A stretch of 64,000 nucleotides of DNA from NCBI GenBank assembly GCA_958295775.1, contig CATQHC010000009.1, positions 806,001 through 870,000 on the forward strand. The letters run 5' to 3'. Position 1 is the first letter of the stretch; every line of letters starts with the position of its first letter. A program made the position numbers and the translations under genes. The notes beneath the pieces were generated by a model, which saw only the letters and a program-made list of their open reading frames with translations, did not search any database and was not told the origin of the DNA. The DNA comes from Chloroflexota bacterium. GTDB taxonomy: Bacteria > Chloroflexota > UBA11872 > VXOZ01. Shown here in pieces: positions 8,517 through 17,981 of this stretch.

Positions 8517-9578
8517 GTGCCTACCATCACCGCTGATGCCTTGCGCCGCATCGGCCAAGAGTTCATTACTGCGCTGGGCTGTCGTCCCGACGACGCACAG
8601 ATTGTGGCCGATCATTTGGTCCAATCTAATCTCTTTGGACATGATTCCCACGGCGTCTTGCGTCTGTATGAGTATGCGCGCGCCGTGAACGAAGGACGCG
8701 TCAACCCGTTGGGCTCGCCGGAAATAGTGCGTGAACACGCCTGCACCGCGGTTGTGGACGCGAATAATGGGTTTGGGCAGGTGGGCGCCGTACTCGCCAC
8801 GAACCTGGCAATGCAGAAGGCGCGGCAATACGGCCTGGCGAGCGTGTCGCTGCGCAGGGCGAGCCACATTGGCCGGGCGGGCGCATACCCCATCATGATT
8901 GCCCAGGCCGGCTTGATCGGTGTCGCTTTCGTCAATTCCGGCCGCACGGGCACTCAGGTAGCGCCGTTCGGCGGCATTGACGGCCGTCTGGGCACAAATC
9001 CACTGGCTTTCGCCGCGCCCCGCCGCGCCAACCCGCCCATTATGGTGGACATGACGACCTGCACGGTCGCTGACGGCAAGATCCGCGTTGCCACCAATCT
9101 CGGCAAACCGCTGCCGGAAGGTTGGATCATCGATACGGAAGGTAGACCCACCACGGACCCGCAAGTGTACTGGAACGAACCGCGCGGGGCGATTTTGCCT
9201 CTGGGCGGCCCGCTCGGCCACAAGGGCTATGCGCTGAGCATGATGATGGAGCTCTGCGCCGGCGGGCTGAGCGGCCAGGGCATGTCTGCCGGCGACAGGA
9301 GTTCGCCCGGCAACGGCGTGCTGTTCACCGTCTACGACATCGCGCACTTTGGGGACTTGGAATCATACTATGACGAGGTGGAGGCCCTGGTAAGACACGT
9401 CAAATCAAGCCGCACCGCGCCCGGCGTGGCTGAGGTGCTCGTGCCCGGTGAACCGGAATTCCGCGCCGAGCGCGAGCGTGCCCAGTCGGGTATCCCCATC
9501 GACGAGACCACCTGGGGCAAAATCTGCGCTTCAGCCCGCGACGTGGGCCTAGACCCCAACGCCTGGAAGACTAGCTAG
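8517..9578 (+). CDS. Ldh-family oxidoreductase, copy 4
   Basis: This is the fourth tandem paralogue, 353 residues, GTG start behind AAAGGAGCG. It is visibly closer to copy 1 than to its neighbour copy 3 (RRIGQEFITALGCRPDDAQIVADHL, AYPIMIAQAGLIG, MELCAGG). The 23-base spacing from copy 3 suggests co-transcription. The pattern 1/4 outside, 2/3 inside suggests that a pair was duplicated and then rearranged or that conversion occurred. No transporter or regulator gene stands next to the cluster. Confidence 0.88.
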   Translation: MPTITADALRRIGQEFITALGCRPDDAQIVADHLVQSNLFGHDSHGVLRLYEYARAVNEGRVNPLGSPEIVREHACTAVVDANNGFGQVGAVLATNLAMQKARQYGLASVSLRRASHIGRAGAYPIMIAQAGLIGVAFVNSGRTGTQVAPFGGIDGRLGTNPLAFAAPRRANPPIMVDMTTCTVADGKIRVATNLGKPLPEGWIIDTEGRPTTDPQVYWNEPRGAILPLGGPLGHKGYALSMMMELCAGGLSGQGMSAGDRSSPGNGVLFTVYDIAHFGDLESYYDEVEALVRHVKSSRTAPGVAEVLVPGEPEFRAERERAQSGIPIDETTWGKICASARDVGLDPNAWKTS

Positions 9579-10154
9579 CAAGCAATTCTTGTTGCAAGCG
9601 CGACCCAACGTCCTTTCACAAATGGACGACTAAACCGCCCTTCTCTAGAGAAAGACGCGCAGAGGGACAATATGCCTGGCGAATGGCCAGTTAGCTCCCT
9701 CTCCTGTGGAGACTCTTCCTAACCCCCGTCTTTCCGACGCAAGCCGGAATCCAGAGGGATGTGGGCGGTTGGAGTTGCCAGTCGTGAAGCCATTCTTCAT
9801 CCCCATCCCAACTTACACCCCGTCTAGGAGAAAGTGGTTTCGCCAGGGCCTTCTGAAGGAGAGGGTTTGGATGAGGGTGGCTCTAGGACGAGTCAAGTCC
9901 AAATGGGCGAGCTTGCCGGCAAAGCGCAGAGCAGCTTTTGTCAACTCTGGCCGAGGAGAGGCACGCAACCGGAACCGAGCACCCGCTAGCCGCAGTATAA
10001 GCCCTCTCCTGGGGGAGAGGGTTTGGGTGAGGGCGAATCTTTGCCAATGCCAATCCCACGGGGCACATCAGCCTAGGTAGCCTGAGAATTCCGGTTGCCT
10101 ACTCACTAGGCGCGCGCAGGCAGTAAGGGAGCCCCCAAGTCTAACGCCTCACGG
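9579..10154. repeat. Intergenic region with two repeat families
   Basis: No convincing gene is present. It carries a copy of the GCCGGAATCC-type element at 9728-9755 and two or three copies of the GAGAGGGT-TGGGTGAGGG family: a partial copy at about 9857-9882 and a full palindromic copy at 10002-10034 (CCCTCTCC, loop, GGGAGAGG, then GTTTGGGTGAGGGC). A short perfect palindrome, TTCTCTAGAGAA, lies near 9641. Confidence 0.6.
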
Positions 10155-11066
10155 CTACACGCTGGCCTCGGCGGCGATGTCATCGATCTCCCGCATCTGC
10201 TGCGAGGTGAGTTCCCAGTCGCCCGCGCCCAGCCAGCCATCCACCTGCGCGGGACTCTTCGCGCCGACCAACGCCGTGGTCATCGCCGGATGCGCCAGTA
10301 CCCATGCGATGTCGAGTTCGATGAGCGTATGCCCGTGGTCGGCGGCGTAGGCCGCGAGCTTCTTGGCCATGCGAATAGTCCGCCTGAACTGCTCGCCCGT
10401 AAAGCGCGCATTCTCGCTGCGGATGTCGTTTGCGTTGAAGACGTGGTCTTCTTCGTAACTGCCGGTGAGCAGACCCTGACCCAGCGGCGCATAGGCCAGC
10501 ACACCGATGCCCTGTTCCTGACAAAACGGCAGCACGTCCGCCTCGATTTCGCGATCAAGCAAATTGTAGCGCGGTTGGTCCGAATCCACGTGCCGCACCT
10601 GCAAGCATTCCTGCATTTGCTCTGCCGAGAAATTCGAAACTCCCGCGTAGCGCACCTTGCCCTGCTGGATCAAATCAGCGATAGCCTGCATGCTCTCGCC
10701 AAAGTCCATCTCGTCGAGCGGCCAGTGGATCTGGTAGAGGTCGATATAGTCGGTGTGCAGGTGGCGCAGGCTGCGCTCGGCGGCGGTCAGCAAGTCATCG
10801 CGGCGCCAATTCTCGGGCAAGACCTTGGTGGCAATGAATACCCGGTCGCGCCGGTCGCCCACAGCCTTGGCGACCAACTCCTCTGAGACACCGAACCCAT
10901 AGGCCTCCGCCGTATCGATGAGCGTCACGCCGCCGTCAACCGCCCGCTGAATTGCCGTCACCGCGTCCTGCTCTGCCACCGGTCCCAGCTTGCCCGCAAT
11001 CGGCCACGCGCCAAAGCCGAGCACCGAGACTTCCGGGCCGTTCTTGCCTAGTTTCCGTGTGCGCAC
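10155..11066 (-). CDS. Aldo/keto reductase
   Basis: The protein has 303 residues and the aldo/keto reductase (TIM barrel, NADPH) signatures: LGFGAWPIAG near residue 16, DTAEAYG near 51-57 with the catalytic Asp and Tyr, FIATKVLPEN near 78-87 with the catalytic Lys, QIHWPLDEMD near 113-122 with the catalytic His, and GVSNFS near 142. All four tetrad residues are present. It starts at GTG with a strong AGGAGG about 7 bases upstream. It is transcribed away from the divergent aldolase-SDR gene. The physiological substrate is unknown; these enzymes often reduce sugars or aldehydes. Confidence 0.88.
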   Translation of the reverse strand: MRTRKLGKNGPEVSVLGFGAWPIAGKLGPVAEQDAVTAIQRAVDGGVTLIDTAEAYGFGVSEELVAKAVGDRRDRVFIATKVLPENWRRDDLLTAAERSLRHLHTDYIDLYQIHWPLDEMDFGESMQAIADLIQQGKVRYAGVSNFSAEQMQECLQVRHVDSDQPRYNLLDREIEADVLPFCQEQGIGVLAYAPLGQGLLTGSYEEDHVFNANDIRSENARFTGEQFRRTIRMAKKLAAYAADHGHTLIELDIAWVLAHPAMTTALVGAKSPAQVDGWLGAGDWELTSQQMREIDDIAAEASV

Positions 11067-11295
11067 ACTCTTGCCTCCTGCCGTACATGCGTTTTTCCTA
11101 GCTTACCCCATTTGACACATGGATATGGGAATTGCTCCAGCCGGCGGAGTCGGAGTCTGCGTAATACGGAGGCGGTTGCGGTATCTCTAGGCTCCCACAG
11201 GAGACTCGTGTTGTATCCGATTAGGCGCGTGTTCGCGCGGGCACCAGCGGCTCTCTCAAAGCATGCTATGTATAGGTTCTTCGCACTCCCCCTGC

Positions 11296-11301
11296 TATAA
11301 T
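11296..11301 (+). promoter_or_regulatory. Candidate -10 box upstream of the aldolase-SDR gene
   Basis: A perfect TATAAT stands here, followed by a ~65-base leader to the ATG at 11367. The best -35 at 17 bases spacing is TAGGTT, which is weak. The call rests on the -10 alone. Confidence 0.4.
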
Positions 11302-11366
11302 CGGGGTGCCATACCGCAGTTCTGGGTTTCCTCGTTTTCCACTTGCAGATAAAGGGCAACAGCAGC

Positions 11367-13448
11367 ATGGCCGCAAACACGCAAATTCCAAATTACTGGG
11401 ACGATGCTGAAGCCGCGCGGCATACCGGCGTGGGCGAGGTAGTCTACCGTTCGCGGATGCTGGGCAAAGACCCGTCAATCGTGAACTGGGGCGGCGGCAA
11501 TACGTCTATGAAGCTCGTCGAGACGGACTTTCGCGGGCGTGAGTTGCAGGTGCTGCGGGTGAAGGGCAGCGGCTACGACCTGGCTACCATCGTGCCCGAG
11601 GGCTTTACCGGACTCTATCAAGACGCCCTGGAAGACATGCTCCGCTTCGACGACATGACCGACGCAGCCATGGCGACGTACTTGGCGCATAGCTACGTCG
11701 ATCTCGATCCGCCCCGGCCCTCGGTGGAGACCACCATGCACGCGTTCCTGCCGTTCGCCCACATCGACCACACGCACCCGGATGCGGTTGTGTCGCTCTG
11801 CTGCACGGAGGACGCGGTAGCGCTGGTGGAGCGCATCTATGGGATGGAGGCCATCTGGATGCCGTTCTTCCGGCCCAGTTTCCGCAGCGCCAAAGAGATG
11901 ATGCGCCTGGTGGCGGAGAGTCCCAAGGCCCGCTGCGTTCTCATGCAGAAACACGGGTTGGTGACCTGGGGGGAAACGTCGCAAGAGTGCTATGCCAACA
12001 CCCTGGAGATGGTGGCACGGGCCCAGAGCGCGGTGGATGACGCCGCCCGGGGCAAGCGCGTCTTTGGCGCAGTTGCGGTCGAGATGCCGAGCGCAGACGA
12101 ACGCCGCCGGATCGCCCGGCAGGTCCTGCCCGTGCTGCGGGGCGCGGTAAGCCAGCAACAGCGCATGCTCCTGCGCTACGACGATTCGGCTGAGGTGCTC
12201 GACTTTGTGAACAGCGCCCACGCGCCGGAGCTCTCGCAACGCGGCGCGGCCTGTCCCGATCATCTCGTGCACACCAAGCATCGCCCGCTCTTTGTGGACT
12301 GGGACCCGGCCGGCCAGAGCGTGGCAGAACTCTGCGCCCGCGCGCGCAGCGGTGTTGACGACTATGCCAAGGACTACACGCAGTACTTCACCGCCAACGC
12401 TCAGGACGGCGAGACCATGCTCGATCCTTACCCGCGCATTGTCCTCATTCCGGGTCTGGGTATGGTGACTACGGGCAAGGACCTCAAGTCCGCGGTCGTC
12501 GCGGGCGGTCTCTATCATCGGGCCATCGCCGACATTGCCAGCGCCGAAGCGCTCGACCGCTATACCTCCATGACTGATCCGGAAGCATTCAGCATAGAGT
12601 ACTGGCCGCTGGAGTTGCTCAAGTTGACGCTCGCGCCGCCGGAAGCGGAGTTTTCCCGCCGCGTGGCGCTAGTGACCGGCGCTGCCGGCGGCATCGGGAA
12701 GGCCATTGCCGAGCGCTTAGCGGCGGCGGGCGCCCACGTGGTGATTCTCGATATCGATGAGGAAGGCGCCGCACAGACCGCTGCCGCGCTCAACGAGGCG
12801 CACGGTAAAGGCTGTGCGCTGGCCGTGCCAGCCGACGTACGTGATGAGGCGAGCGTGCAGGCTGCCTTTGACTCCGCGGTGTTGGCGCACGGCGGCGTGG
12901 ATGCGGTAGTGTTTTGCCCCGGCCTGGCAGTCGCCCATGCAGTGGAAGAGACGACGCTCGCGGAATGGGACCACACCTACGCGCCTCTCATTCGCGGCTA
13001 CTTCATTCTGGCGCGGGAGGCGTCGCGCCTCATGCGGCAGCAAGCGCTGGGCGGATCATTGCTCTTCATCGCCTCCAAGCACGCGCTCGCGGCAGAAATC
13101 GACACCAGCGCTTTCAGCGCTGCCATGGCGGCGCAATTGCATCTGGCCCGCTGCATTGCCGAAGAAGGCGGCGCGAACGGTATCCGTGTCAATACAATCT
13201 GTCCTGAAGCGGTCATGCCGGATTCTGACCTTTGGACACCGGCATTCCGCGAATCCCGGGCCCGCGACCACGGCATTTCCCCGGACAAGCTTGAAGTCTT
13301 CTACCGCGACCGCACCGCCCTCAAGGTCAACGTCACACCCGCCGACGTTGCCGAAGCCGCCGCCTTTCTGCTCTCCGACCGCGCCGCCAAGACCACCGGC
13401 GCCACCCTCACCGTGGACGGCGGCATTGCCACCGCCTACGTGCGGTAA
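11367..13448 (+). CDS. Bifunctional class II aldolase / short-chain dehydrogenase fusion (RhaD/RhaE type)
   Basis: Residues 1-~410 are a class II (zinc) aldolase domain: NWGGGNTSMK near 42, metal motif HIDHTHPD near 132-139 and QKHGLVTWG near 195. Residues ~425-693 are a short-chain dehydrogenase with VTGAAGGIGKAIAERLAAAG and a C-terminal TGATLTVDGGIA. This architecture is that of rhamnulose-1-phosphate aldolase/lactaldehyde dehydrogenase fusions. The SDR catalytic motif is unusual: where family members read YSAAKA this protein reads FSAAMA, so Tyr is Phe (residue 583) and Lys is Met (587). The NAD site is intact but the dehydrogenase may be inactive. The start is the ATG at 11367 (AAAGGG about 12 bases upstream); an upstream TTG adds eight residues. 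Confidence 0.85.
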   Translation: MAANTQIPNYWDDAEAARHTGVGEVVYRSRMLGKDPSIVNWGGGNTSMKLVETDFRGRELQVLRVKGSGYDLATIVPEGFTGLYQDALEDMLRFDDMTDAAMATYLAHSYVDLDPPRPSVETTMHAFLPFAHIDHTHPDAVVSLCCTEDAVALVERIYGMEAIWMPFFRPSFRSAKEMMRLVAESPKARCVLMQKHGLVTWGETSQECYANTLEMVARAQSAVDDAARGKRVFGAVAVEMPSADERRRIARQVLPVLRGAVSQQQRMLLRYDDSAEVLDFVNSAHAPELSQRGAACPDHLVHTKHRPLFVDWDPAGQSVAELCARARSGVDDYAKDYTQYFTANAQDGETMLDPYPRIVLIPGLGMVTTGKDLKSAVVAGGLYHRAIADIASAEALDRYTSMTDPEAFSIEYWPLELLKLTLAPPEAEFSRRVALVTGAAGGIGKAIAERLAAAGAHVVILDIDEEGAAQTAAALNEAHGKGCALAVPADVRDEASVQAAFDSAVLAHGGVDAVVFCPGLAVAHAVEETTLAEWDHTYAPLIRGYFILAREASRLMRQQALGGSLLFIASKHALAAEIDTSAFSAAMAAQLHLARCIAEEGGANGIRVNTICPEAVMPDSDLWTPAFRESRARDHGISPDKLEVFYRDRTALKVNVTPADVAEAAAFLLSDRAAKTTGATLTVDGGIATAYVR

Positions 13449-13841
13449 GCGCGTAGTACTCTTGCCTGAATTGCCGAAGGCCATCCTGAGATTTGCTTTG
13501 TCCTCACCGCCACAGGCCGAGCTGCGCTCGCTTTGCTCTGAGAAGGGTACAAGGCACGACAGGTCCCACGATACTAGCTGACCGTGGCAATCAGGCACAC
13601 TGGCAACATCTCGCTCCAATCTTCTTCTACCAAATCTACTACGGCGTTGCCGGAACCCGTCAGTGACCATTACACCAAAGTTAAACAGTGCTTGACACTG
13701 GCATGTTAGTATGCTGCGTAAGTATTCACGATTCAGTGCTGAAGACTCTTGCATGATCGTTGCCGCATTCTGTTTGTAATGGTGCAGTTTGGCGCGGCGT
13801 TTTCCAGTTAGCAGACCATGCAAGTAGCTAAAAGGACCTCC
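13449..13841. other. Intergenic region before the LRR genes
   Basis: This 393-base gap separates the aldolase gene from the LRR pair. I see no gene. A TTGACA at about 13692 could be a -35 element, but no -10 at proper spacing follows it. Confidence 0.3.
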
Positions 13842-15854
13842 ATGCCCGCCAGGCGAATGGCTCACACACCTTGGGGCGGAAAGGGCCCAAACCTTGGGCT
13901 GCGTCTCGTAACCGTAGTAGTGGTGCTCCTCGCCTTACTGCTGGCAAACGCTGGCGCGGCCCTGGCGCAGGGCAGCCACGGTTGCGCCACGCGGGGCGCA
14001 GTTTCCGATCCGGCCAGAAACCCCGGCTTGGTTGCCGACTGCGAAACGCTGCTGGGGTTGAAAGACACGCTGCGCGGCGCCGCCCCGCTGAATTGGAGCG
14101 CGGACCTGCCGATCTCGAACTGGGACGGCGTCGAAATAAAATTCATGTTCACGGACGGCACGACGAGAGTGACTGGGATAGGGCTTACCGAGAGAGGTTT
14201 GAACGGCAGCCTTCCCAGCGATTTGGCCAAGTTAGATCACTTGGAGGGCCTCGTGTTCGACTTCAACCACCTCAACGGCACAATTCCCTATCAATTGGGC
14301 GACCTTGGAAAACTGGAAACACTGAGTCTGGCCCTAAATCAACTTAGTGGCACAATTCCAAATTCCCTTGGTAACCTCACGGAGCTTAAGAGTATCTCTT
14401 TGTTCAGCAACCGGTTGAACGGACCAATTCCTGCCAGCCTCGGCAACCTTACCCAACTGGAGTACATGAGCCTTACGGGAAACATGCTGAGCGGCAGTAT
14501 TCCCGGCACGTTTGGCAACCTCACTAAACTGAAAGAGTTGCGTCTTAGTTACAACCAACTTGGCGGCAACATTCCCTCCGAGTTAGGCCGCATGTCTGGC
14601 CTAAATTTCCTTGAATTGAGCCGTAATCAGCTCACCGGCGGCATACCAAGCACGCTTGGCAGTCTCACTAACTTGAGCTACTTGGCGATGCACGAAAACC
14701 AGCTCAGTGGGGCGATACCGCCTGCGCTGGGCTACCTCTTCTATCTGGAGGACCTCAGGTTAGGCAACAACCAATTGACTGGGGCCATACCCGCTGAAAT
14801 GGGCAATCTCATTTACTTGAATAATCTGCAACTTGGGGGCAACCAGCTAAGCGGCGGAATCCCAAGCACTTTCGGCAATCTTACAAGTCTCAGTCGGCTA
14901 TCCCTTGCTGGCAACAATCTAAACGGAGCTATTCCAGTCTCATTTGGCAATTTTCTCAGCTTAGAATCCTTGGATTTGAGTGGCAATGAATTCAGCGGGA
15001 TCATACCCAGCGAACTGGGCAACCTTACTCTTCTGGGAAGTCTTAACCTGGGGAACAACCAACTTAGTGGCACTATTCCGGTCACTCTCGGCAATCTCAC
15101 CGGCTTGGAAAGTCTCTATCTCCACGATAATCAACTCAGCGGCGCCATACCCTCTGATCTTGGCAATCTCACTAAGCTAGAGGCACTCTGGCTCCAAGAC
15201 AATCAACTCATCGGCACGATACCAACCACCCTCGTCAACCTTACAAAACTAAACCAATTCATCACGTTCGGAAACCAACTTTCCGGCGACATCCCTACCG
15301 CTCTCGCCGTCGCCATCGAACTGCCGGGCGACAAAATCCGCATCCAGCGCAACGACAGGCCCGAGGCATCGTTCGAACTCGGCATCGGCTGGGTCTCCAG
15401 GGACGGCTCTCAGGTCGTCCTCGCCGGCGTCATTCGCGACCAAACCCGCGGCCAGACCTACTACATCGCACGCCTGGAGGGCAGCCCCCGCGTCGTCCGC
15501 CGCTGGATCTCGCCCACCAGTCCATTGGTCTACTCCGTCAACTGGCCCCTCGTCAACTCCCAGTTCACCGTGCCGGTGGAGATCGTCCGCGTGATCCCCT
15601 TGGACGAGCGCCTGCCGGAGCACAATATGCTCGTGCGCCGCTTCGATGGGGGCGACGAGCGCATCTTCGCCTACGATGCCACAATCCAACAATGGCGCCA
15701 CATACCCAACTGGTCGACCTTTCAAGCCCTCGGCTTCTTCTGGTGCGACGTGACCGCCGCGGACTCCGACTTCTTCAACCGCATCACCGAGGGGCCGCCC
15801 TACCCCGTCACGACCGCACCGGCGCGCGACGACTATCCCAATTGCCGGACGTAA
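13842..15854 (+). CDS. Secreted leucine-rich-repeat protein 1
   Basis: The protein has 670 residues from the ATG at 13842, chosen because AAAAGGA lies 5 bases upstream. It has a signal peptide (hydrophobic LVTVVVVLLALLLANAGA, likely cleaved after AQG). A conserved N-cap follows (HGCATRGAV, NPGLVADCETLLGLKDTLRG, LNWSADLPISNWDGV). About 15 plant-like 24-residue LRRs (N-L-G-IP-LGNL-LE-L-L pattern) span residues ~100-480. The last ~180 residues are a beta-rich domain, DKIRIQRNDRPEASFELG to DDYPNCR, almost identical to the same part of the next gene. There is no sortase motif or C-terminal membrane segment, so it is probably secreted or cell-wall bound. It overlaps no neighbour and is 11 bases before LRR protein 2. 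Confidence 0.85.
   Translation: MPARRMAHTPWGGKGPNLGLRLVTVVVVLLALLLANAGAALAQGSHGCATRGAVSDPARNPGLVADCETLLGLKDTLRGAAPLNWSADLPISNWDGVEIKFMFTDGTTRVTGIGLTERGLNGSLPSDLAKLDHLEGLVFDFNHLNGTIPYQLGDLGKLETLSLALNQLSGTIPNSLGNLTELKSISLFSNRLNGPIPASLGNLTQLEYMSLTGNMLSGSIPGTFGNLTKLKELRLSYNQLGGNIPSELGRMSGLNFLELSRNQLTGGIPSTLGSLTNLSYLAMHENQLSGAIPPALGYLFYLEDLRLGNNQLTGAIPAEMGNLIYLNNLQLGGNQLSGGIPSTFGNLTSLSRLSLAGNNLNGAIPVSFGNFLSLESLDLSGNEFSGIIPSELGNLTLLGSLNLGNNQLSGTIPVTLGNLTGLESLYLHDNQLSGAIPSDLGNLTKLEALWLQDNQLIGTIPTTLVNLTKLNQFITFGNQLSGDIPTALAVAIELPGDKIRIQRNDRPEASFELGIGWVSRDGSQVVLAGVIRDQTRGQTYYIARLEGSPRVVRRWISPTSPLVYSVNWPLVNSQFTVPVEIVRVIPLDERLPEHNMLVRRFDGGDERIFAYDATIQQWRHIPNWSTFQALGFFWCDVTAADSDFFNRITEGPPYPVTTAPARDDYPNCRT
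15315..15851 (+). repeat. 537-bp duplicated C-terminal segment, copy 1
   Basis: This segment recurs at 17405-17941 (offset 2090). By eye the two differ at only three positions (15326, 15455, 15681), while the LRR-coding DNA upstream has diverged strongly. Confidence 0.9.
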
Positions 15855-15865
15855 GGAGTAAGCGC

Positions 15866-17947
15866 TTGCAACCTCTAAACACATCGCGGCTTGGCATAGT
15901 CAAATGGTTTGCAGCGAGCGCGCTGCGTTTCATTCGCAACGGTTTCATGCTCGTCGCCCTTTTGCTTGCATGCCCGCAAGCCGCACTGGGGCAGAGCACC
16001 CATGGCTGTGCTACAAGGGGAGCTGTTTCCAATCCTGCTAACAATCCCGGCCTGGTGTGGGACTGCGAAACACTGCTGGGGCTGAAAGACACCTTGCGCG
16101 GCACCGTCCCGCTGAACTGGAGTGCAACTCTCCCTATCTCTCAGTGGCAGGGCATCACCGTGTCCACAGTCAGCGGCGCGCAGAGGGTTACAGTCTTGGA
16201 ACTCGATGAAGAGCGACTAAACGGCACAATACCGCCGGCATTGGGCAGGCTTAACAAACTTCGCAGACTAAGCTTCGACTACCATAACTTTGGTGGATTC
16301 ATTCCGCCGGAACTGGGCAACCTCCAAGATCTGCAAGAGTTACACTTGCCCGGAAATCTGCTTACCGGCAGTATTCCCGCTACGCTCGGCAACCTCACTA
16401 AGCTGGAGGTCTTGTATCTCGGGGACAACAACCTCAAAGGAAACATCCCAGCCTCGCTGGGCAGACTTGCCCATCTGAAGAGGCTGGGTCTATTCGACAA
16501 TCAGCTAAGCGGGGCTATCCCGCCGGAGTTGGGCAAGCTTGGCAACTTGCAGACCCTAAGCTTGGGATACAACCGTCTCAGCGGCGGCATTCCCAGCTCA
16601 TTGGGGAATCTTGCCGCATTGGAAGACCTGGTTCTCAGCAACAATCAGCTCAGCGGCGGCATTCCGCCGGAGTTGGGCAACCTCAGCCGACTGCAGAGTT
16701 TGTCCATATACGATAATAATCTCTCCGGCACCATCCCGCCCAGTCTTGGCAACCTCACACGCCTGCGATCGCTCGACCTGAGAGGCAACCGGCTAAGCGG
16801 CCGCATTCCCGCCACACTTGGCAATCTTACCTCTCTCACGCACATGGCATTCCATGACAATCAGCTCGGCGGTCAGATTCCTGGCGAACTAGGAAAGCTA
16901 GGGAGCATTTACAGCCTGGATCTGTCCAAGAATAGACTCGCCGGCAGCATTCCCAGTGAATTGGGAGACCTCTCCAGCCTGCAATGGCTAAACCTCGATG
17001 AAAACCATCTCAGCGGGTCTATTCCACCGGAACTAAGCAATCTCCCAATCTTGCTTGGGCTGAATCTGTCAGAGAACCAACTCAGTGGCCACATCCCGGT
17101 CGAACTCGGAAACCTCACAACGTTGGGCATTCTGTATCTTTACGATAATCAGCTCAGCGGCGCTATTCCCGAATCATTAGGCAATATCACTCGTCTGGCA
17201 GAGCTGCGCCTGCAGAACAACCAATTGACCGGCGCCATTCCCGCCGCCCTGAGCAGACTCACTAACCTGCAGGTATTGTATTTGCAGAACAACCGGCTTA
17301 CCGGCACCGTCCCGCCCACGCTTATCAATCTCACAAGCCTGCATGACATTCGGCTCGAAGGCAACCAGCTTTCCGATGGTTTCCCCGCGGCGTTCGCCAC
17401 CCTTATCGAACTGCCAGGCGACAAAATCCGCATCCAGCGCAACGACAGGCCCGAGGCATCGTTCGAACTCGGCATCGGCTGGGTCTCCAGGGACGGCTCT
17501 CAGGTCGTCCTCGCCGGCGTCATTCGCGACCAAACCCGCGGCCAAACCTACTACATCGCACGCCTGGAGGGCAGCCCCCGCGTCGTCCGCCGCTGGATCT
17601 CGCCCACCAGTCCATTGGTCTACTCCGTCAACTGGCCCCTCGTCAACTCCCAGTTCACCGTGCCGGTGGAGATCGTCCGCGTGATCCCCTTGGACGAGCG
17701 CCTGCCGGAGCACAATATGCTCGTGCGCCGCTTCGATGGGGGCGACGAGCGCATCTTCGCCTACGATGCCGCAATCCAACAATGGCGCCACATACCCAAC
17801 TGGTCGACCTTTCAAGCCCTCGGCTTCTTCTGGTGCGACGTGACCGCCGCGGACTCCGACTTCTTCAACCGCATCACCGAGGGGCCGCCCTACCCCGTCA
17901 CGACCGCACCGGCGCGCGACGACTATCCCAATTGCCGGACGGGCTGA
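15866..17947 (+). CDS. Secreted leucine-rich-repeat protein 2
   Basis: This is a paralogue of the preceding gene, 693 residues. The start is a TTG at 15866 with GGAG about 8 bases upstream, only 11 bases after the stop of LRR protein 1; the open frame continues upstream inside that gene and is not coding there. Signal peptide (FMLVALLLACPQAALG), N-cap (HGCATRGAVSNPANNPGLVWDCETLLGLK) and about 16 LRRs follow. The LRR part differs from LRR 1 in repeat number and sequence, whereas the last ~178 residues match it with one visible change (DATIQQ/DAAIQQ). The two probably form one operon. Plant-like LRRs of this type are typical of bacterial adhesion or ligand-binding proteins; the ligand is unknown. 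Confidence 0.83.
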   Translation: MQPLNTSRLGIVKWFAASALRFIRNGFMLVALLLACPQAALGQSTHGCATRGAVSNPANNPGLVWDCETLLGLKDTLRGTVPLNWSATLPISQWQGITVSTVSGAQRVTVLELDEERLNGTIPPALGRLNKLRRLSFDYHNFGGFIPPELGNLQDLQELHLPGNLLTGSIPATLGNLTKLEVLYLGDNNLKGNIPASLGRLAHLKRLGLFDNQLSGAIPPELGKLGNLQTLSLGYNRLSGGIPSSLGNLAALEDLVLSNNQLSGGIPPELGNLSRLQSLSIYDNNLSGTIPPSLGNLTRLRSLDLRGNRLSGRIPATLGNLTSLTHMAFHDNQLGGQIPGELGKLGSIYSLDLSKNRLAGSIPSELGDLSSLQWLNLDENHLSGSIPPELSNLPILLGLNLSENQLSGHIPVELGNLTTLGILYLYDNQLSGAIPESLGNITRLAELRLQNNQLTGAIPAALSRLTNLQVLYLQNNRLTGTVPPTLINLTSLHDIRLEGNQLSDGFPAAFATLIELPGDKIRIQRNDRPEASFELGIGWVSRDGSQVVLAGVIRDQTRGQTYYIARLEGSPRVVRRWISPTSPLVYSVNWPLVNSQFTVPVEIVRVIPLDERLPEHNMLVRRFDGGDERIFAYDAAIQQWRHIPNWSTFQALGFFWCDVTAADSDFFNRITEGPPYPVTTAPARDDYPNCRTG
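17405..17941 (+). repeat. 537-bp duplicated C-terminal segment, copy 2
   Basis: This is the second copy of the segment at 15315-15851, ending just before the stop codons of both genes. Near-identity limited to this part suggests recent gene conversion or unequal exchange. Confidence 0.9.
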
Positions 17948-17981
17948 CACCAATAGTCTTCCTTTGCGGCGAGACACCTGT

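Noticed and set aside
13680-13720. A promoter before LRR1 from TTGACA near 13692
   Set aside because: No -10 box at 16-18 bases spacing exists.
15692-15865. Longer LRR2 protein beginning inside LRR1
   Set aside because: The upstream part has an unrelated Arg-rich sequence and no signal peptide; TTG 15866 with GGAG gives a proper signal peptide.
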